Part shown: piece after piece, positions 7,656-15,318 of the stretch
Layout: the number at the start of each line of letters is the position of its first letter
Position numbering within the stretch: position 1 is the first letter of the stretch
Source of the DNA: Pseudomonas floridensis
GTDB taxonomy: Bacteria; Pseudomonadota; Gammaproteobacteria; Pseudomonadales; Pseudomonadaceae
Direction of reading: 5' to 3'
DNA length: 60,718 nt
Assembly (NCBI RefSeq): GCF_002087235.1
Contig: NZ_MUIO01000065.1
Location: 1-60,718 of the forward strand
Made by a program: the position numbers and the translations under genes
Notes under the pieces: generated by a model
Seen by the model: only the letters and a program-made list of their open reading frames with translations
Told to the model about the DNA's origin: nothing
Database searches by the model: none

Positions 7656-8936
7656 ATGAGCAAGACAAACGACTCCCTTATGCAACGCCGCCATGCTGCC
7701 GTCCCGCGTGGCGTGGGTCAGATTCACCCGATCTTCGCCGCGTCGGCGAAGAACGCTACCGTCACCGATGTTGAAGGTCGTGAGTTCATCGACTTCGCGG
7801 GCGGTATCGCGGTACTGAACACCGGTCACCTGCACCCGAAAATCATCGCTGCCGTACAGGAACAGCTGACCAGGCTGAGCCACACCTGCTTCCAGGTGCT
7901 GGCCTACGAGCCGTATGTCGAGCTGTGCGAAAAGATCAACGCCAGGGTGCCGGGTGATTTCGAGAAGAAAACCCTGCTCGTGACCACCGGTTCCGAAGCG
8001 GTCGAAAACGCCGTCAAGATTGCCCGTGCTGCCACTGGCCGTGCCGGCGTGATCGCGTTCACCGGCGCTTACCACGGCCGCACCATGATGACCCTGGGGC
8101 TGACCGGCAAGGTCGTGCCGTACTCGGCCGGCATGGGCCTGATGCCCGGCGGTATCTTCCGCGCACTGTACCCGTGCGAGCTGCACGGAGTGAGCGTTGA
8201 CGACTCCATCGCCAGCATCGAGCGTATCTTCAAGAACGACGCCGAGCCGAAAGACATTGCCGCGATCATCATCGAGCCTGTGCAGGGCGAGGGTGGTTTC
8301 TACGTCGCGCCGAAAGCCTTCATGCTGCGTCTGCGCGAGCTGTGCGACAAGCACGGCATCCTGCTGATCGCTGACGAAGTGCAGACCGGCGCTGGCCGTA
8401 CCGGCACGTTCTTCGCGATGGAGCAGATGGGCGTTGCCGCCGACCTGACCACCTTCGCCAAGTCCATCGCAGGCGGCTTCCCGCTGGCGGGCGTGTGCGG
8501 CAAGGCCGAGTACATGGATGCCATCGCGCCGGGCGGTCTGGGCGGCACCTATGCCGGTAGCCCGGTGGCCTGCGCGGCGGCACTGGCGGTGCTGGATATC
8601 TTTGAAGAAGAGAACCTGCTGGAGCGTTGCAAGTCGGTCGGCGAGCGTCTGGTCACTGGCCTGAAAGCCATCCAGGCCAAGCACCCGGTCATCGGCGAAG
8701 TTCGTGCGCTGGGCGCGATGATTGCGCTCGAGCTGTTCGAAGACGGCGATTCGCACAAGCCGAACGCGGCGGCCGTGGCTCAGGTTGTGGCCAAGGCACG
8801 TGACAAGGGTCTGATTCTACTGTCGTGCGGCACCTACGGCAATGTCCTGCGCGTGCTGGTTCCGCTGACCGCTGAAGACGAACTGCTGAGCAAAGGTCTG
8901 GCCATTCTCGAAGAGTGTTTCGCGGAAATCGCTTGA
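7656..8936 (+). CDS. gabT: 4-aminobutyrate aminotransferase
   Basis: GabT transfers the amino group of GABA to 2-oxoglutarate, giving succinate semialdehyde for GabD and glutamate. The 426-residue protein has the class-III aminotransferase pattern: 'TTGSEAVENAVKIAR' (phosphate site), 'GAYHGRT', Asp240 in 'ADEVQTGAGRTG', which contacts the pyridoxal nitrogen, and Lys269 in 'TFAKSIAGGFPLAG', which forms the Schiff base with PLP. GAGGA lies just before the ATG. A terminator follows about 45 bases after the stop, closing the gabDT unit. Confidence 0.97.
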   Translation: MSKTNDSLMQRRHAAVPRGVGQIHPIFAASAKNATVTDVEGREFIDFAGGIAVLNTGHLHPKIIAAVQEQLTRLSHTCFQVLAYEPYVELCEKINARVPGDFEKKTLLVTTGSEAVENAVKIARAATGRAGVIAFTGAYHGRTMMTLGLTGKVVPYSAGMGLMPGGIFRALYPCELHGVSVDDSIASIERIFKNDAEPKDIAAIIIEPVQGEGGFYVAPKAFMLRLRELCDKHGILLIADEVQTGAGRTGTFFAMEQMGVAADLTTFAKSIAGGFPLAGVCGKAEYMDAIAPGGLGGTYAGSPVACAAALAVLDIFEEENLLERCKSVGERLVTGLKAIQAKHPVIGEVRALGAMIALELFEDGDSHKPNAAAVAQVVAKARDKGLILLSCGTYGNVLRVLVPLTAEDELLSKGLAILEECFAEIA

Positions 8937-8980
8937 TCCTCTTTAAGGTCGCGGATTGATTGATTTGTGACCAAACAGAC

Positions 8981-9010
8981 AAAAAAAGCCCGTTTCGACG
9001 GGTTTTTTTT
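8981..9010 (+). terminator. Rho-independent terminator after gabT
   Basis: CCCGT (8989-8993), a TTCG tetraloop and ACGGG (8998-9002) form a short stable hairpin with A7 before and T8 after it. It follows gabT and precedes the HDOD gene. Confidence 0.85.
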
Positions 9011-9096
9011 CGCCTGGGCGAAGGTATTTCACTGTTTTGGCTATATCCGGGCGAAGGCTTTGGCTAAGGTGAACGCATCGATGTCGGAGAGTCCTG

Positions 9097-10485
9097 ATGA
9101 CTGCTGTAATTTTGCCCGCGGTACCTCGCGTATTGATTGCTGAGTCTGATCCGTGGGTTCGCGAAACACTCAGCGAGCTGGTGCTGAGTGTGCGTGGGGA
9201 TATCGAGCTGGAGATGTGCACCGACGGCAGGCAAGCCATCGAGTGGATGAAAAAACACCTGCCGGATCTGGTTATCGCCGCACGCGAATTGCCCGCCATC
9301 GATGGGTTGAGCCTGCTGCGCGGCATTCGTAACCTGCGTCGGCAGCCGCCGATCCCGTTCATTCTGATCAGCAACCGCAGTGACGCGGCCAGCGTGCGTG
9401 AAGTGCTGCCGCTCGCGCCGACGGCTTATCTGACCAAGCCCCTCGATACCGTGGGCCTGAAGCAGCGTCTGGAAGGGTTGTTGCTGGGGCGTCGTGCGTC
9501 TGCACCGGGCGAAATGCCTGCGCTGACGCCGGGCCTGACGCTGATGAAGTTTCTGGAAAAGCGCCGCGACGTGGCTGATGGCGCGCCGCTGTTTGTCGAC
9601 GTTGCGACGGCGATTCAGTTGAGTCAGGGGTCGGCAGGTCTCGATGCGACGCTGCTGGAGCAGGAGCTGCGCAACGATCCGCACATTACGGCGGTGTTGA
9701 TCGCGGCAGCCAATACGGCGGCTCAGCACTTGGGAAAGCCTGTGCAGACCTTGGGCGGCGCGATGGCGGTCCTCGGCGCGCCGCAGACGGCGACCATCGC
9801 GTCAGGCCTGGCCAAAAAACGCATGGCGGTGCTCACCAACGATGCGTTGCTGGCCAAGGCCAGTCAGTTCTGGACCCTGTCGCAACGCACGGCGGATTAC
9901 GCACGCATCCTCGGTGGCATGCTGGAGCTGGATGTCGAACGCTGTTTCTGCGCCGGACTGCTGCAATCGCTGGGAGATCTGGCAGTTTTGGGTTGCTTGC
10001 AGGAGTGGCTGCTGGCAGGCGGCGAGCTGAATGAACAGGCCATCGATCAGGCGCTGGAACAGTATTCGGCCTCGTTCGGCTCAGCACTGCGCACCCGCTG
10101 GCGTCTGCCGCTGGAACTGCGCGAGCTGATCGCGGCGGTGTATCAGTACAACACCGGCATCTATAAGCGCGAAGTGCTGGCCATGAACCTGGCGGGCCAG
10201 ATGGCGCAGTTGGGGGAAGAGGAGAGCGTGACGCAACTGCTCAAGTCCAAATCGGCCAAGCTGTTGAAGCTGAGCGTCGGAGATTTGCAGCGCCTGCGCA
10301 AGAAGCTGACCGGGGTGACCGATCCGAGTCTGCTGGCGCCCTTGGTGGTGGAGCCTGAGACCGGTGAGGAGCAGAGCGCCGAGGATGATGGGCCAGACCT
10401 CCTGGACCTGACACCCGAGCCGCCTGCTGCCGAAGAGCCCGAGCCAGAACCGGAGCAGAGTATCGAGGATGTACCGAAGGCTTGA
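9097..10485 (+). CDS. Receiver-like/HDOD domain protein
   Basis: The 462-residue protein starts with a receiver-like domain (about 10-130: 'VLIAESDPWVRETLSELV', 'FILISNRSDA', 'AYLTKPLD'), then an HDOD domain (about 165-370), then an acidic Pro/Glu-rich tail. In the receiver the residue where the phospho-accepting Asp belongs is Ala62 ('DLVIAARELPAIDG'), and the acidic pair near the N-terminus is Glu-Ser-Asp. The Lys of the 'TKP' motif is kept. Phosphorylation of the normal kind is therefore unlikely. HDOD domains are catalytically dead HD folds used in signalling and regulation of motility or the cell cycle. The specific role is unknown. The gene stands alone between gabT and a REP-containing gap. 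Confidence 0.85.
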   Translation: MTAVILPAVPRVLIAESDPWVRETLSELVLSVRGDIELEMCTDGRQAIEWMKKHLPDLVIAARELPAIDGLSLLRGIRNLRRQPPIPFILISNRSDAASVREVLPLAPTAYLTKPLDTVGLKQRLEGLLLGRRASAPGEMPALTPGLTLMKFLEKRRDVADGAPLFVDVATAIQLSQGSAGLDATLLEQELRNDPHITAVLIAAANTAAQHLGKPVQTLGGAMAVLGAPQTATIASGLAKKRMAVLTNDALLAKASQFWTLSQRTADYARILGGMLELDVERCFCAGLLQSLGDLAVLGCLQEWLLAGGELNEQAIDQALEQYSASFGSALRTRWRLPLELRELIAAVYQYNTGIYKREVLAMNLAGQMAQLGEEESVTQLLKSKSAKLLKLSVGDLQRLRKKLTGVTDPSLLAPLVVEPETGEEQSAEDDGPDLLDLTPEPPAAEEPEPEPEQSIEDVPKA

Positions 10486-10618
10486 GTCGGATGCCTTTTG
10501 ATCGTTCCTCCCGTACCCGGCTTGCCGCGAGAAACCAGGCTCGCGGGAGAAATGCCAAACCTTGTGGCAAGCCGCGTCTTATCAAACGAATCATACTCTG
10601 CTGAAGAAGCGCGATTTT

Positions 10619-10706
10619 GTGGGAGCGAGGTTGCTCGCCAAAGGACCAGTAGCTCGGGAGGGCCAGTGCGCCCGGACTATCGCCTTCGCGAGCGTGCTCG
10701 CTCCGC
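10619..10706. repeat. Paired REP elements (BIME)
   Basis: TGTGGGAGCGAGGTTGCTCGCC begins the left unit, and an inverted counterpart ending GCGAGCGTGCTCGCTCC closes the right one. This is the usual Pseudomonas arrangement of two facing REP hairpins. It lies in the 309-base gap between the HDOD gene and the HD hydrolase gene. The rest of that gap holds only a weak CTCCCG/CGGGAG pair (10508-10549). Confidence 0.75.
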
Positions 10707-10794
10707 TTATACAGTCCAGTTCCAGTCTGCCCGCAAACCGCTTCAACCGACGCGAAGATGCAGTGATGACCCCCGTCAGCAAAGGAACCGTTCG

Positions 10795-11352
10795 ATGCCA
10801 ACCCTCGACCTGCAACATCTCTACAACAAAGCCTGGCTGTTCGCTTCACACGCTCACGTCGGGCAGAAGATGACAAGCTCGGATCTCCCTTACACGACCC
10901 ACGTGGCGATGGTGGCCAATGAGCTGATCTTCGCCCACCGCGAAGACGCCGTGGGCGCATTCGAGATTGCCCTTCCTGCCGCGCTGTTGCATGACGTCGT
11001 GGAAGACACTGATGTGACGACGATGCAGTTGCAGGAGGCTTTTGGCGCGCAGGTTGCGTCGACGGTCGCGTGCCTGAGCAAGAACCTGATCGTGCCGTTT
11101 TCCGAAGAGCGTTATTTTCAGGGTATCGCCGAGCATTCCCGTGAAGCGGCAGCGGTCAAACTGTGCGACCGCATTACCAACCTGCAGTCAGCACCTGCGA
11201 CCTGGAAACACGCCAAGCGAGCGTCATACCTGATCGAGTCTGCGCAGATCCTGAATGCGCTGGGCCATACGAACGGATACCTCCGGCAGCGGCTCAGCGA
11301 CACCATGGCGCGTTACCAGACCCTGTATGTGGATGGCTTCGACGCGGTGTGA
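10795..11352 (+). CDS. Single-domain SpoT-like HD phosphohydrolase
   Basis: The chosen ATG at 10795 follows AAAGGAACC; the frame is open further upstream, but that part crosses the REP elements and is not protein-like. The 185-residue product has the metal-binding HD pattern of RelA/SpoT hydrolase domains: His36 in 'PYTTHVAMV', His66-Asp67 in 'LLHDVVEDT' and Asp125 in 'KLCDRITNL'. The 'HDVVEDTDVT' stretch is typical of (p)ppGpp hydrolases. No synthetase, TGS or ACT domain follows, so this resembles small alarmone hydrolases such as Mesh1. Hydrolysis of (p)ppGpp is likely from the family but not shown; another nucleotide may be the substrate. Confidence 0.85.
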   Translation: MPTLDLQHLYNKAWLFASHAHVGQKMTSSDLPYTTHVAMVANELIFAHREDAVGAFEIALPAALLHDVVEDTDVTTMQLQEAFGAQVASTVACLSKNLIVPFSEERYFQGIAEHSREAAAVKLCDRITNLQSAPATWKHAKRASYLIESAQILNALGHTNGYLRQRLSDTMARYQTLYVDGFDAV

Positions 11353-11403
11353 TCAGCAGATCATGACGCGAAGCATCGCTGCGATCAGTTCAGTCGTTGA
11401 GCC

Positions 11404-11850
11404 TCAATGGCTGTGACTACGGCCCACATGTGACGGCTCACCTTCCGGCGTGGCAACGGCGCCGGTGACCTCCAGCCGTTCCAGAATCGCGCAGTGATCG
11501 GCTGCGCCGCTGCCGCAACGTTGGCGCAGGTCGAGCAATTGTTCCTGCAGCGCTTGCAGGCTGGCGACCCGGGCGTTGACGTGTTCGATGTGTTCGTCGA
11601 TCAGCGCGTTGACGCTCTCGCATTGATCCTGCGGGCTGTCGCGCAGGTTCAGCAGGTTGCGAATCTCTTCCAGCGTCATGTCCAGGCTGCGGCAATTGCG
11701 GATGAACGATAGCCGCTCCACATGGGCCTGGGTGTACAGCCGGTAATTGCCATCGCTGCGCGCAGGTGCCGGGAGCAGGCCTTCACGTTCGTAATAACGG
11801 ACGGTTTCGACCTGTGTATCCGTCAACTTTGCCAGTTCACCGATCTTCAT
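11404..11850 (-). CDS. cadR: MerR-family Cd/Pb-responsive regulator CadR
   Basis: CadR binds as a dimer between the -35 and -10 of the cadA promoter and activates on metal binding. The N-terminal MerR helix-turn-helix ('MKIGELAKLTDTQVETVRYY') is followed by the dimerisation helix. Cys77, Cys112 and Cys120 correspond to the cysteines known to bind Cd(II) in CadR, and the His-rich tail 'HVGRSHSH' is a CadR hallmark. I chose the second ATG, which gives 148 residues and the usual MKIGEL start; an ATG three codons upstream (11859) is an alternative. It is divergent from cadA. Confidence 0.93.
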   Translation of the reverse strand: MKIGELAKLTDTQVETVRYYEREGLLPAPARSDGNYRLYTQAHVERLSFIRNCRSLDMTLEEIRNLLNLRDSPQDQCESVNALIDEHIEHVNARVASLQALQEQLLDLRQRCGSGAADHCAILERLEVTGAVATPEGEPSHVGRSHSH

Positions 11851-11872
11851 GGACTTCATCTCGTGTTAGCGC

Positions 11873-11903
11873 TTGACCCTATAGTGGCTACAGGGTGTTC
11901 ACT
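11873..11903 (+). promoter_or_regulatory. cadA promoter with CadR operator
   Basis: TTGACC (-35, 11873-11878) and TTCACT (-10, 11898-11903) are separated by 19 bases, the over-long spacing typical of MerR-controlled promoters. The spacer carries the dyad ACCCTATAG/CTACAGGGT (11876-11896) with one mismatch between arms. This is the expected CadR site. It lies in the gap between cadR and cadA, 32 bases before the cadA ATG. Confidence 0.85.
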
Positions 11904-11934
11904 TGGCAACAAGCAGAACTCAGGAGCGCGCCAG

Positions 11935-14172
11935 ATGGGCCCGATCAGCAAAGTTACCCCGACACACGGTCACGACGAACACCAGGAAGCTCACGCTGAA
12001 CATGCGCATGCCTGCTGCTCCAGCAAGGCTGCGCCTGCGGTCGTGACGCTCGACAATGCCTCGTCAGCCGATGCGCGCCTGAGCAGTTTCCGAATCGAAG
12101 CGATGGACTGCCCGACCGAGCAGACCCTGATTCAGAACAAACTGGGCAAGATGGCGGGCGTGCAGAAGCTGGAATTCAACCTGATCAATCGTATTCTCGG
12201 CGTCTGGCACGACCTGCCGTCCACCGACCCGATCCGCGAGGCCATCGGGTCGCTCGGCATGCAGGCCGACCTGATCGAAGAGGGTGCGAATTCCGACACC
12301 GCTGCTGCCCCTGCGCCCAAAAAACACTGGTGGCCGCTGGCGCTGTCCGGTGTTGCCGCGCTCGGAGCCGAGGTGGTGCACTTCGCTTCACTGGGCCCGA
12401 CCTGGGTCGTTGCGTTGCTGGCGCTGGTGTCGATCTTCAGTTGCGGCCTCACGACCTACAAGAAAGGCTGGATCGCGCTCAAGAACTTCAACCTCAATAT
12501 CAACGCGCTGATGAGCATCGCCGTGACCGGCGCGGTGCTGATCGGTCAATGGCCTGAGGCGGCGATGGTGATGTTCCTGTTCACCGTGGCCGAACTGATC
12601 GAAGCCAAATCGCTGGATCGCGCGCGTAACGCGATCAGCGGGCTCATGCAGTTGACGCCAGAGCGGGCCACGGTGCGTCAGGCCGATGGCAACTGGCTGG
12701 AAGTGGACGCCAAGAAGGTCGAACTGGAGGCCATTGTGCGGGTAAAACCGGGCGAGCGCATCGCGCTGGACGGCGAGGTGGTGTCCGGGCAGTCAACCAT
12801 CGACCAGGCCTCGATCACTGGTGAAAGCCTGCCGGTCGAAAAGGCCGTCGGCGACAAGGTGTTCGCGGGCACCATCAATCAGGCGGGCTCGCTGGAATAT
12901 CGCGTCACTGCAGCGGCGAACAATTCGACGCTGGCGCGCATCATTCACGCGGTCGAGGCTGCACAGGGTTCGCGTGCACCGACCCAACGCTTCGTCGACA
13001 GCTTCTCGCGCATCTACACGCCCGTGGTGTTCGTGGTGGCCTTGGCGGTAGCGCTCGTCGCTCCGTTGTTCTTCGGTGGCGCGTGGTTCGACTGGATCTA
13101 CCGTGCGCTGGTGTTGCTGGTGGTGGCGTGCCCGTGTGCGCTGGTGATTTCGACGCCGGTGACCATCGTCAGCGGCCTGGCGGCTGCGGCGCGCAAGGGT
13201 ATCCTGATCAAGGGCGGCGTGTACCTGGAAATGGGCGAGAAGCTGGATTACCTGGCCCTCGACAAGACCGGCACGTTGACCCACGGCAAACCGGTGCAAA
13301 CCGATTATGTGGTGTTGAATGCCGATATTGCCGATAGCGCGCCCGCCATTGCAGCGAGCCTTGCAGGTCGCTCCGATCACCCGGTTTCCCAAGCCATTGC
13401 CAAGGCGGCCGAAGCCGGAGCGGTCGTGCACGAGGTGGCCAGCTTCGAAGCGCTGGGTGGGCGCGGGGTGAAAGGCGAGATCAACGGCCGCCAGTACCAC
13501 TTGGGTAACCATCGCCTTGTGGAGGAGTTGGGGCTGTGCTCGCCTGAGCTGGAAGCACGTCTCGATGCGCTGGAAATGCAGGGCAAGAGCGTCGTGTTGC
13601 TGCTCGATTCCAGCGGCCCGCTGGCGCTGTTTGCCGTGGCCGATACCGTCAAGGAAACCAGCCGCCAGGCCATCGCCGAGCTTCACGAACTGGGCATCAA
13701 GACCCTGATGCTGACCGGCGACAACCCGCACACAGCCAAAGCGATTGCCGATCAAGTGGGCATCGATCAGGCGCAGGGCAACCTGCTGCCCGGGGATAAA
13801 CTCGCGGCGATCGAAGCACTGTATACGCAGAACCATCGCGTCGGCATGGTCGGCGACGGCATTAACGACGCGCCAGCGCTGGCTCGGGCCGAGATCGGTT
13901 TTGCAATGGCGGCGGCGGGAACGGATACCGCCATCGAGACAGCGGATGTCGCGCTGATGGACGACGATCTTCGCAAGATCCCGGCATTCATTCGCCTATC
14001 CCGCAGGACTGCGGCGGTGCTCAAGCAGAACATCGTGCTGGCGATCGTCACCAAGGTGCTGTTCATCGGCATCACCTTTGCCGGGCTGGCAACCATGTGG
14101 ATGGCCGTATTCGCCGACATGGGCGTGAGCCTGCTGGTGGTATTCAACGGACTGCGATTGCTCAAAAAATAA
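11935..14172 (+). CDS. cadA: Cd2+/Zn2+/Pb2+-exporting P1B-type ATPase
   Basis: CadA pumps divalent soft metals out of the cytoplasm. The ATG at 11935 follows CAGGAG; the longer upstream frame would cross the promoter and read into cadR, so I reject it. The 745-residue product has a His-rich N-terminus ('HGHDEHQEAHAEHAHACC'), one heavy-metal-associated domain whose motif is MDCPTE with a single Cys (Cys59) in place of CxxC, the transport motif Cys399-Pro-Cys401, the phosphorylation motif DKTGTLT starting at Asp443, the 'SDHPVSQAI' HP motif and 'GDGINDAPALA'. These define a P1B-2 ATPase. Its operator and divergent cadR support metal-induced expression. Confidence 0.95.
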   Translation: MGPISKVTPTHGHDEHQEAHAEHAHACCSSKAAPAVVTLDNASSADARLSSFRIEAMDCPTEQTLIQNKLGKMAGVQKLEFNLINRILGVWHDLPSTDPIREAIGSLGMQADLIEEGANSDTAAAPAPKKHWWPLALSGVAALGAEVVHFASLGPTWVVALLALVSIFSCGLTTYKKGWIALKNFNLNINALMSIAVTGAVLIGQWPEAAMVMFLFTVAELIEAKSLDRARNAISGLMQLTPERATVRQADGNWLEVDAKKVELEAIVRVKPGERIALDGEVVSGQSTIDQASITGESLPVEKAVGDKVFAGTINQAGSLEYRVTAAANNSTLARIIHAVEAAQGSRAPTQRFVDSFSRIYTPVVFVVALAVALVAPLFFGGAWFDWIYRALVLLVVACPCALVISTPVTIVSGLAAAARKGILIKGGVYLEMGEKLDYLALDKTGTLTHGKPVQTDYVVLNADIADSAPAIAASLAGRSDHPVSQAIAKAAEAGAVVHEVASFEALGGRGVKGEINGRQYHLGNHRLVEELGLCSPELEARLDALEMQGKSVVLLLDSSGPLALFAVADTVKETSRQAIAELHELGIKTLMLTGDNPHTAKAIADQVGIDQAQGNLLPGDKLAAIEALYTQNHRVGMVGDGINDAPALARAEIGFAMAAAGTDTAIETADVALMDDDLRKIPAFIRLSRRTAAVLKQNIVLAIVTKVLFIGITFAGLATMWMAVFADMGVSLLVVFNGLRLLKK

Positions 14173-14230
14173 GCAGGCGGAACCCATCGTGACCAGACGT
14201 TTTGCTCCGTACCGCAGATGGTGAGAGACC

Positions 14231-14490
14231 TGTAGGAGCGGACTCGTCCGCGAAGGCGGTGTGTCAGATGCTGATTTTTTTGGCGCCTACACCGGCCCTT
14301 TCGCGGACAAGTCCGCTCCCGCGGTTAAGGACGGCGCGACCGTTGACGTGATGCATGCCTTGTAGGAGTGGACTTGTCCACGAAGGCGGTGCGTCTTGCG
14401 TTGGTTTTTCGGTAGCTATACAAGCTTGTTCGCGGACAAGTCCGCTCCCCGGGGCGGGTGCGTAGGAGTGGGCAGGTCCGTTGCCGCTGG
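14231..14490. repeat. Cluster of REP elements
   Basis: At least two BIME-like pairs are present. The first runs from TGTAGGAGCGGACTCGTCCG (14231) to its inverted partner GCGGACAAGTCCGCTCCC (ends 14320). The second starts at TGTAGGAGTGGACTTGTCCA (14361) and ends with GCGGACAAGTCCGCTCCC (about 14450). A lone unit CGTAGGAGTGGGCAGGTCCG follows near 14461-14480. They fill most of the gap between the convergent cadA and hutG genes and may act as transcription or mRNA-end barriers. No gene is seen in this gap. Confidence 0.85.
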
Positions 14491-14503
14491 GTTGGGAGAT
14501 GCT

Positions 14504-15307
14504 TTAGCGGCCAAACCGCTCCTGGCCCCAGGCAATAAGGGTTGCCAGCAGTGGTTTAAGCACATTGCGGGTTGGTTCGGCGAGGTCGGGGCGGTAGTGG
14601 AATGGGGCGAATTCGTCCATGTAGGTGCTTTGCGCCAGTTCAAGTTGCACGGCGTGGATGTCGTTCGCCGGGTCGCCGTAATGACGGGTGATGTGGCCAC
14701 CCTTGAAGCGGCCGTTCAGCACGTGGCTGTAATCCTTGGCCGACGCGCAGACCTGCTCCAGTCTGCTGGCCAGCTCGGCGTCGCAACTGGCGCCGTTGAA
14801 CGTTCCGAGGTTGAAGTCCGGCAGGCGGCCGTCGAACAGGTGGGGAACGTGGCCGCGAATCGAGTGCGCATCGAACAACAGTGCGTAGCCGAACTCGTCA
14901 CGCAGCCGTTGCAACTCCTGCTCCAGCGTCTGGTGATAAGGCGTCCAGATCTGCTCCAGGTAAAGGGCCCGCTCTTCAGCCTCCGGCGTCTGGCCTTCCT
15001 TGAACAGTGGAACGCCGTCGAACAGGATTGACGGAAACAGCCCCGTGGTCGCACCGGCATACATTGGTTTGTCGTCAGCAGGGCGATTCAGGTCAATCAC
15101 AAAACGCGAATATTCGGCGGCCAGCGTACTGGCACCCAGTTCTGCAGCGAAGTCGTACAAACGCGGGATGTGCCAGTCGGTATCGGGCAGGCTCAGGGCT
15201 TCGTCCACCAGCCCGGCTTCCACGGCTGGCGTGAGCGTGAGGCCCGCGTGAGGCATGCTGATCAGCAGCGGAATACGACCGCGAGTGAAAGTCAGTACCT
15301 TATCCAC
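14504..15307 (-). CDS. hutG: N-formylglutamate deformylase
   Basis: HutG hydrolyses N-formylglutamate to glutamate and formate, the last step of the five-step Pseudomonas histidine pathway that passes through HutF. The 267-residue protein has the family motifs 'MPHAGLTL', 'RFVIDLNRPADDKPMY', 'LLFDAHSIRG' and 'DFNLGTFNGASCD', with His and Asp residues that bind zinc. It begins 11 bases after the hutI stop, so the two are co-transcribed. It is the last gene of the hutU-G run. Confidence 0.95.
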   Translation of the reverse strand: MDKVLTFTRGRIPLLISMPHAGLTLTPAVEAGLVDEALSLPDTDWHIPRLYDFAAELGASTLAAEYSRFVIDLNRPADDKPMYAGATTGLFPSILFDGVPLFKEGQTPEAEERALYLEQIWTPYHQTLEQELQRLRDEFGYALLFDAHSIRGHVPHLFDGRLPDFNLGTFNGASCDAELASRLEQVCASAKDYSHVLNGRFKGGHITRHYGDPANDIHAVQLELAQSTYMDEFAPFHYRPDLAEPTRNVLKPLLATLIAWGQERFGR

Positions 15308-15318
15308 AATGCTCTCCT

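Noticed and set aside
6450..8756. 768-codon minus-strand open frame opposite gabD-gabT
   Set aside because: It is His/Arg/Gln-rich, covers two well-supported plus-strand genes and resembles the usual antisense shadow of GC-rich coding sequence.
11722..11934. Upstream extension of cadA (71 codons)
   Set aside because: It crosses the cadA promoter and part of cadR, and the ATG at 11935 has a good binding site and the usual His-rich CadA start.
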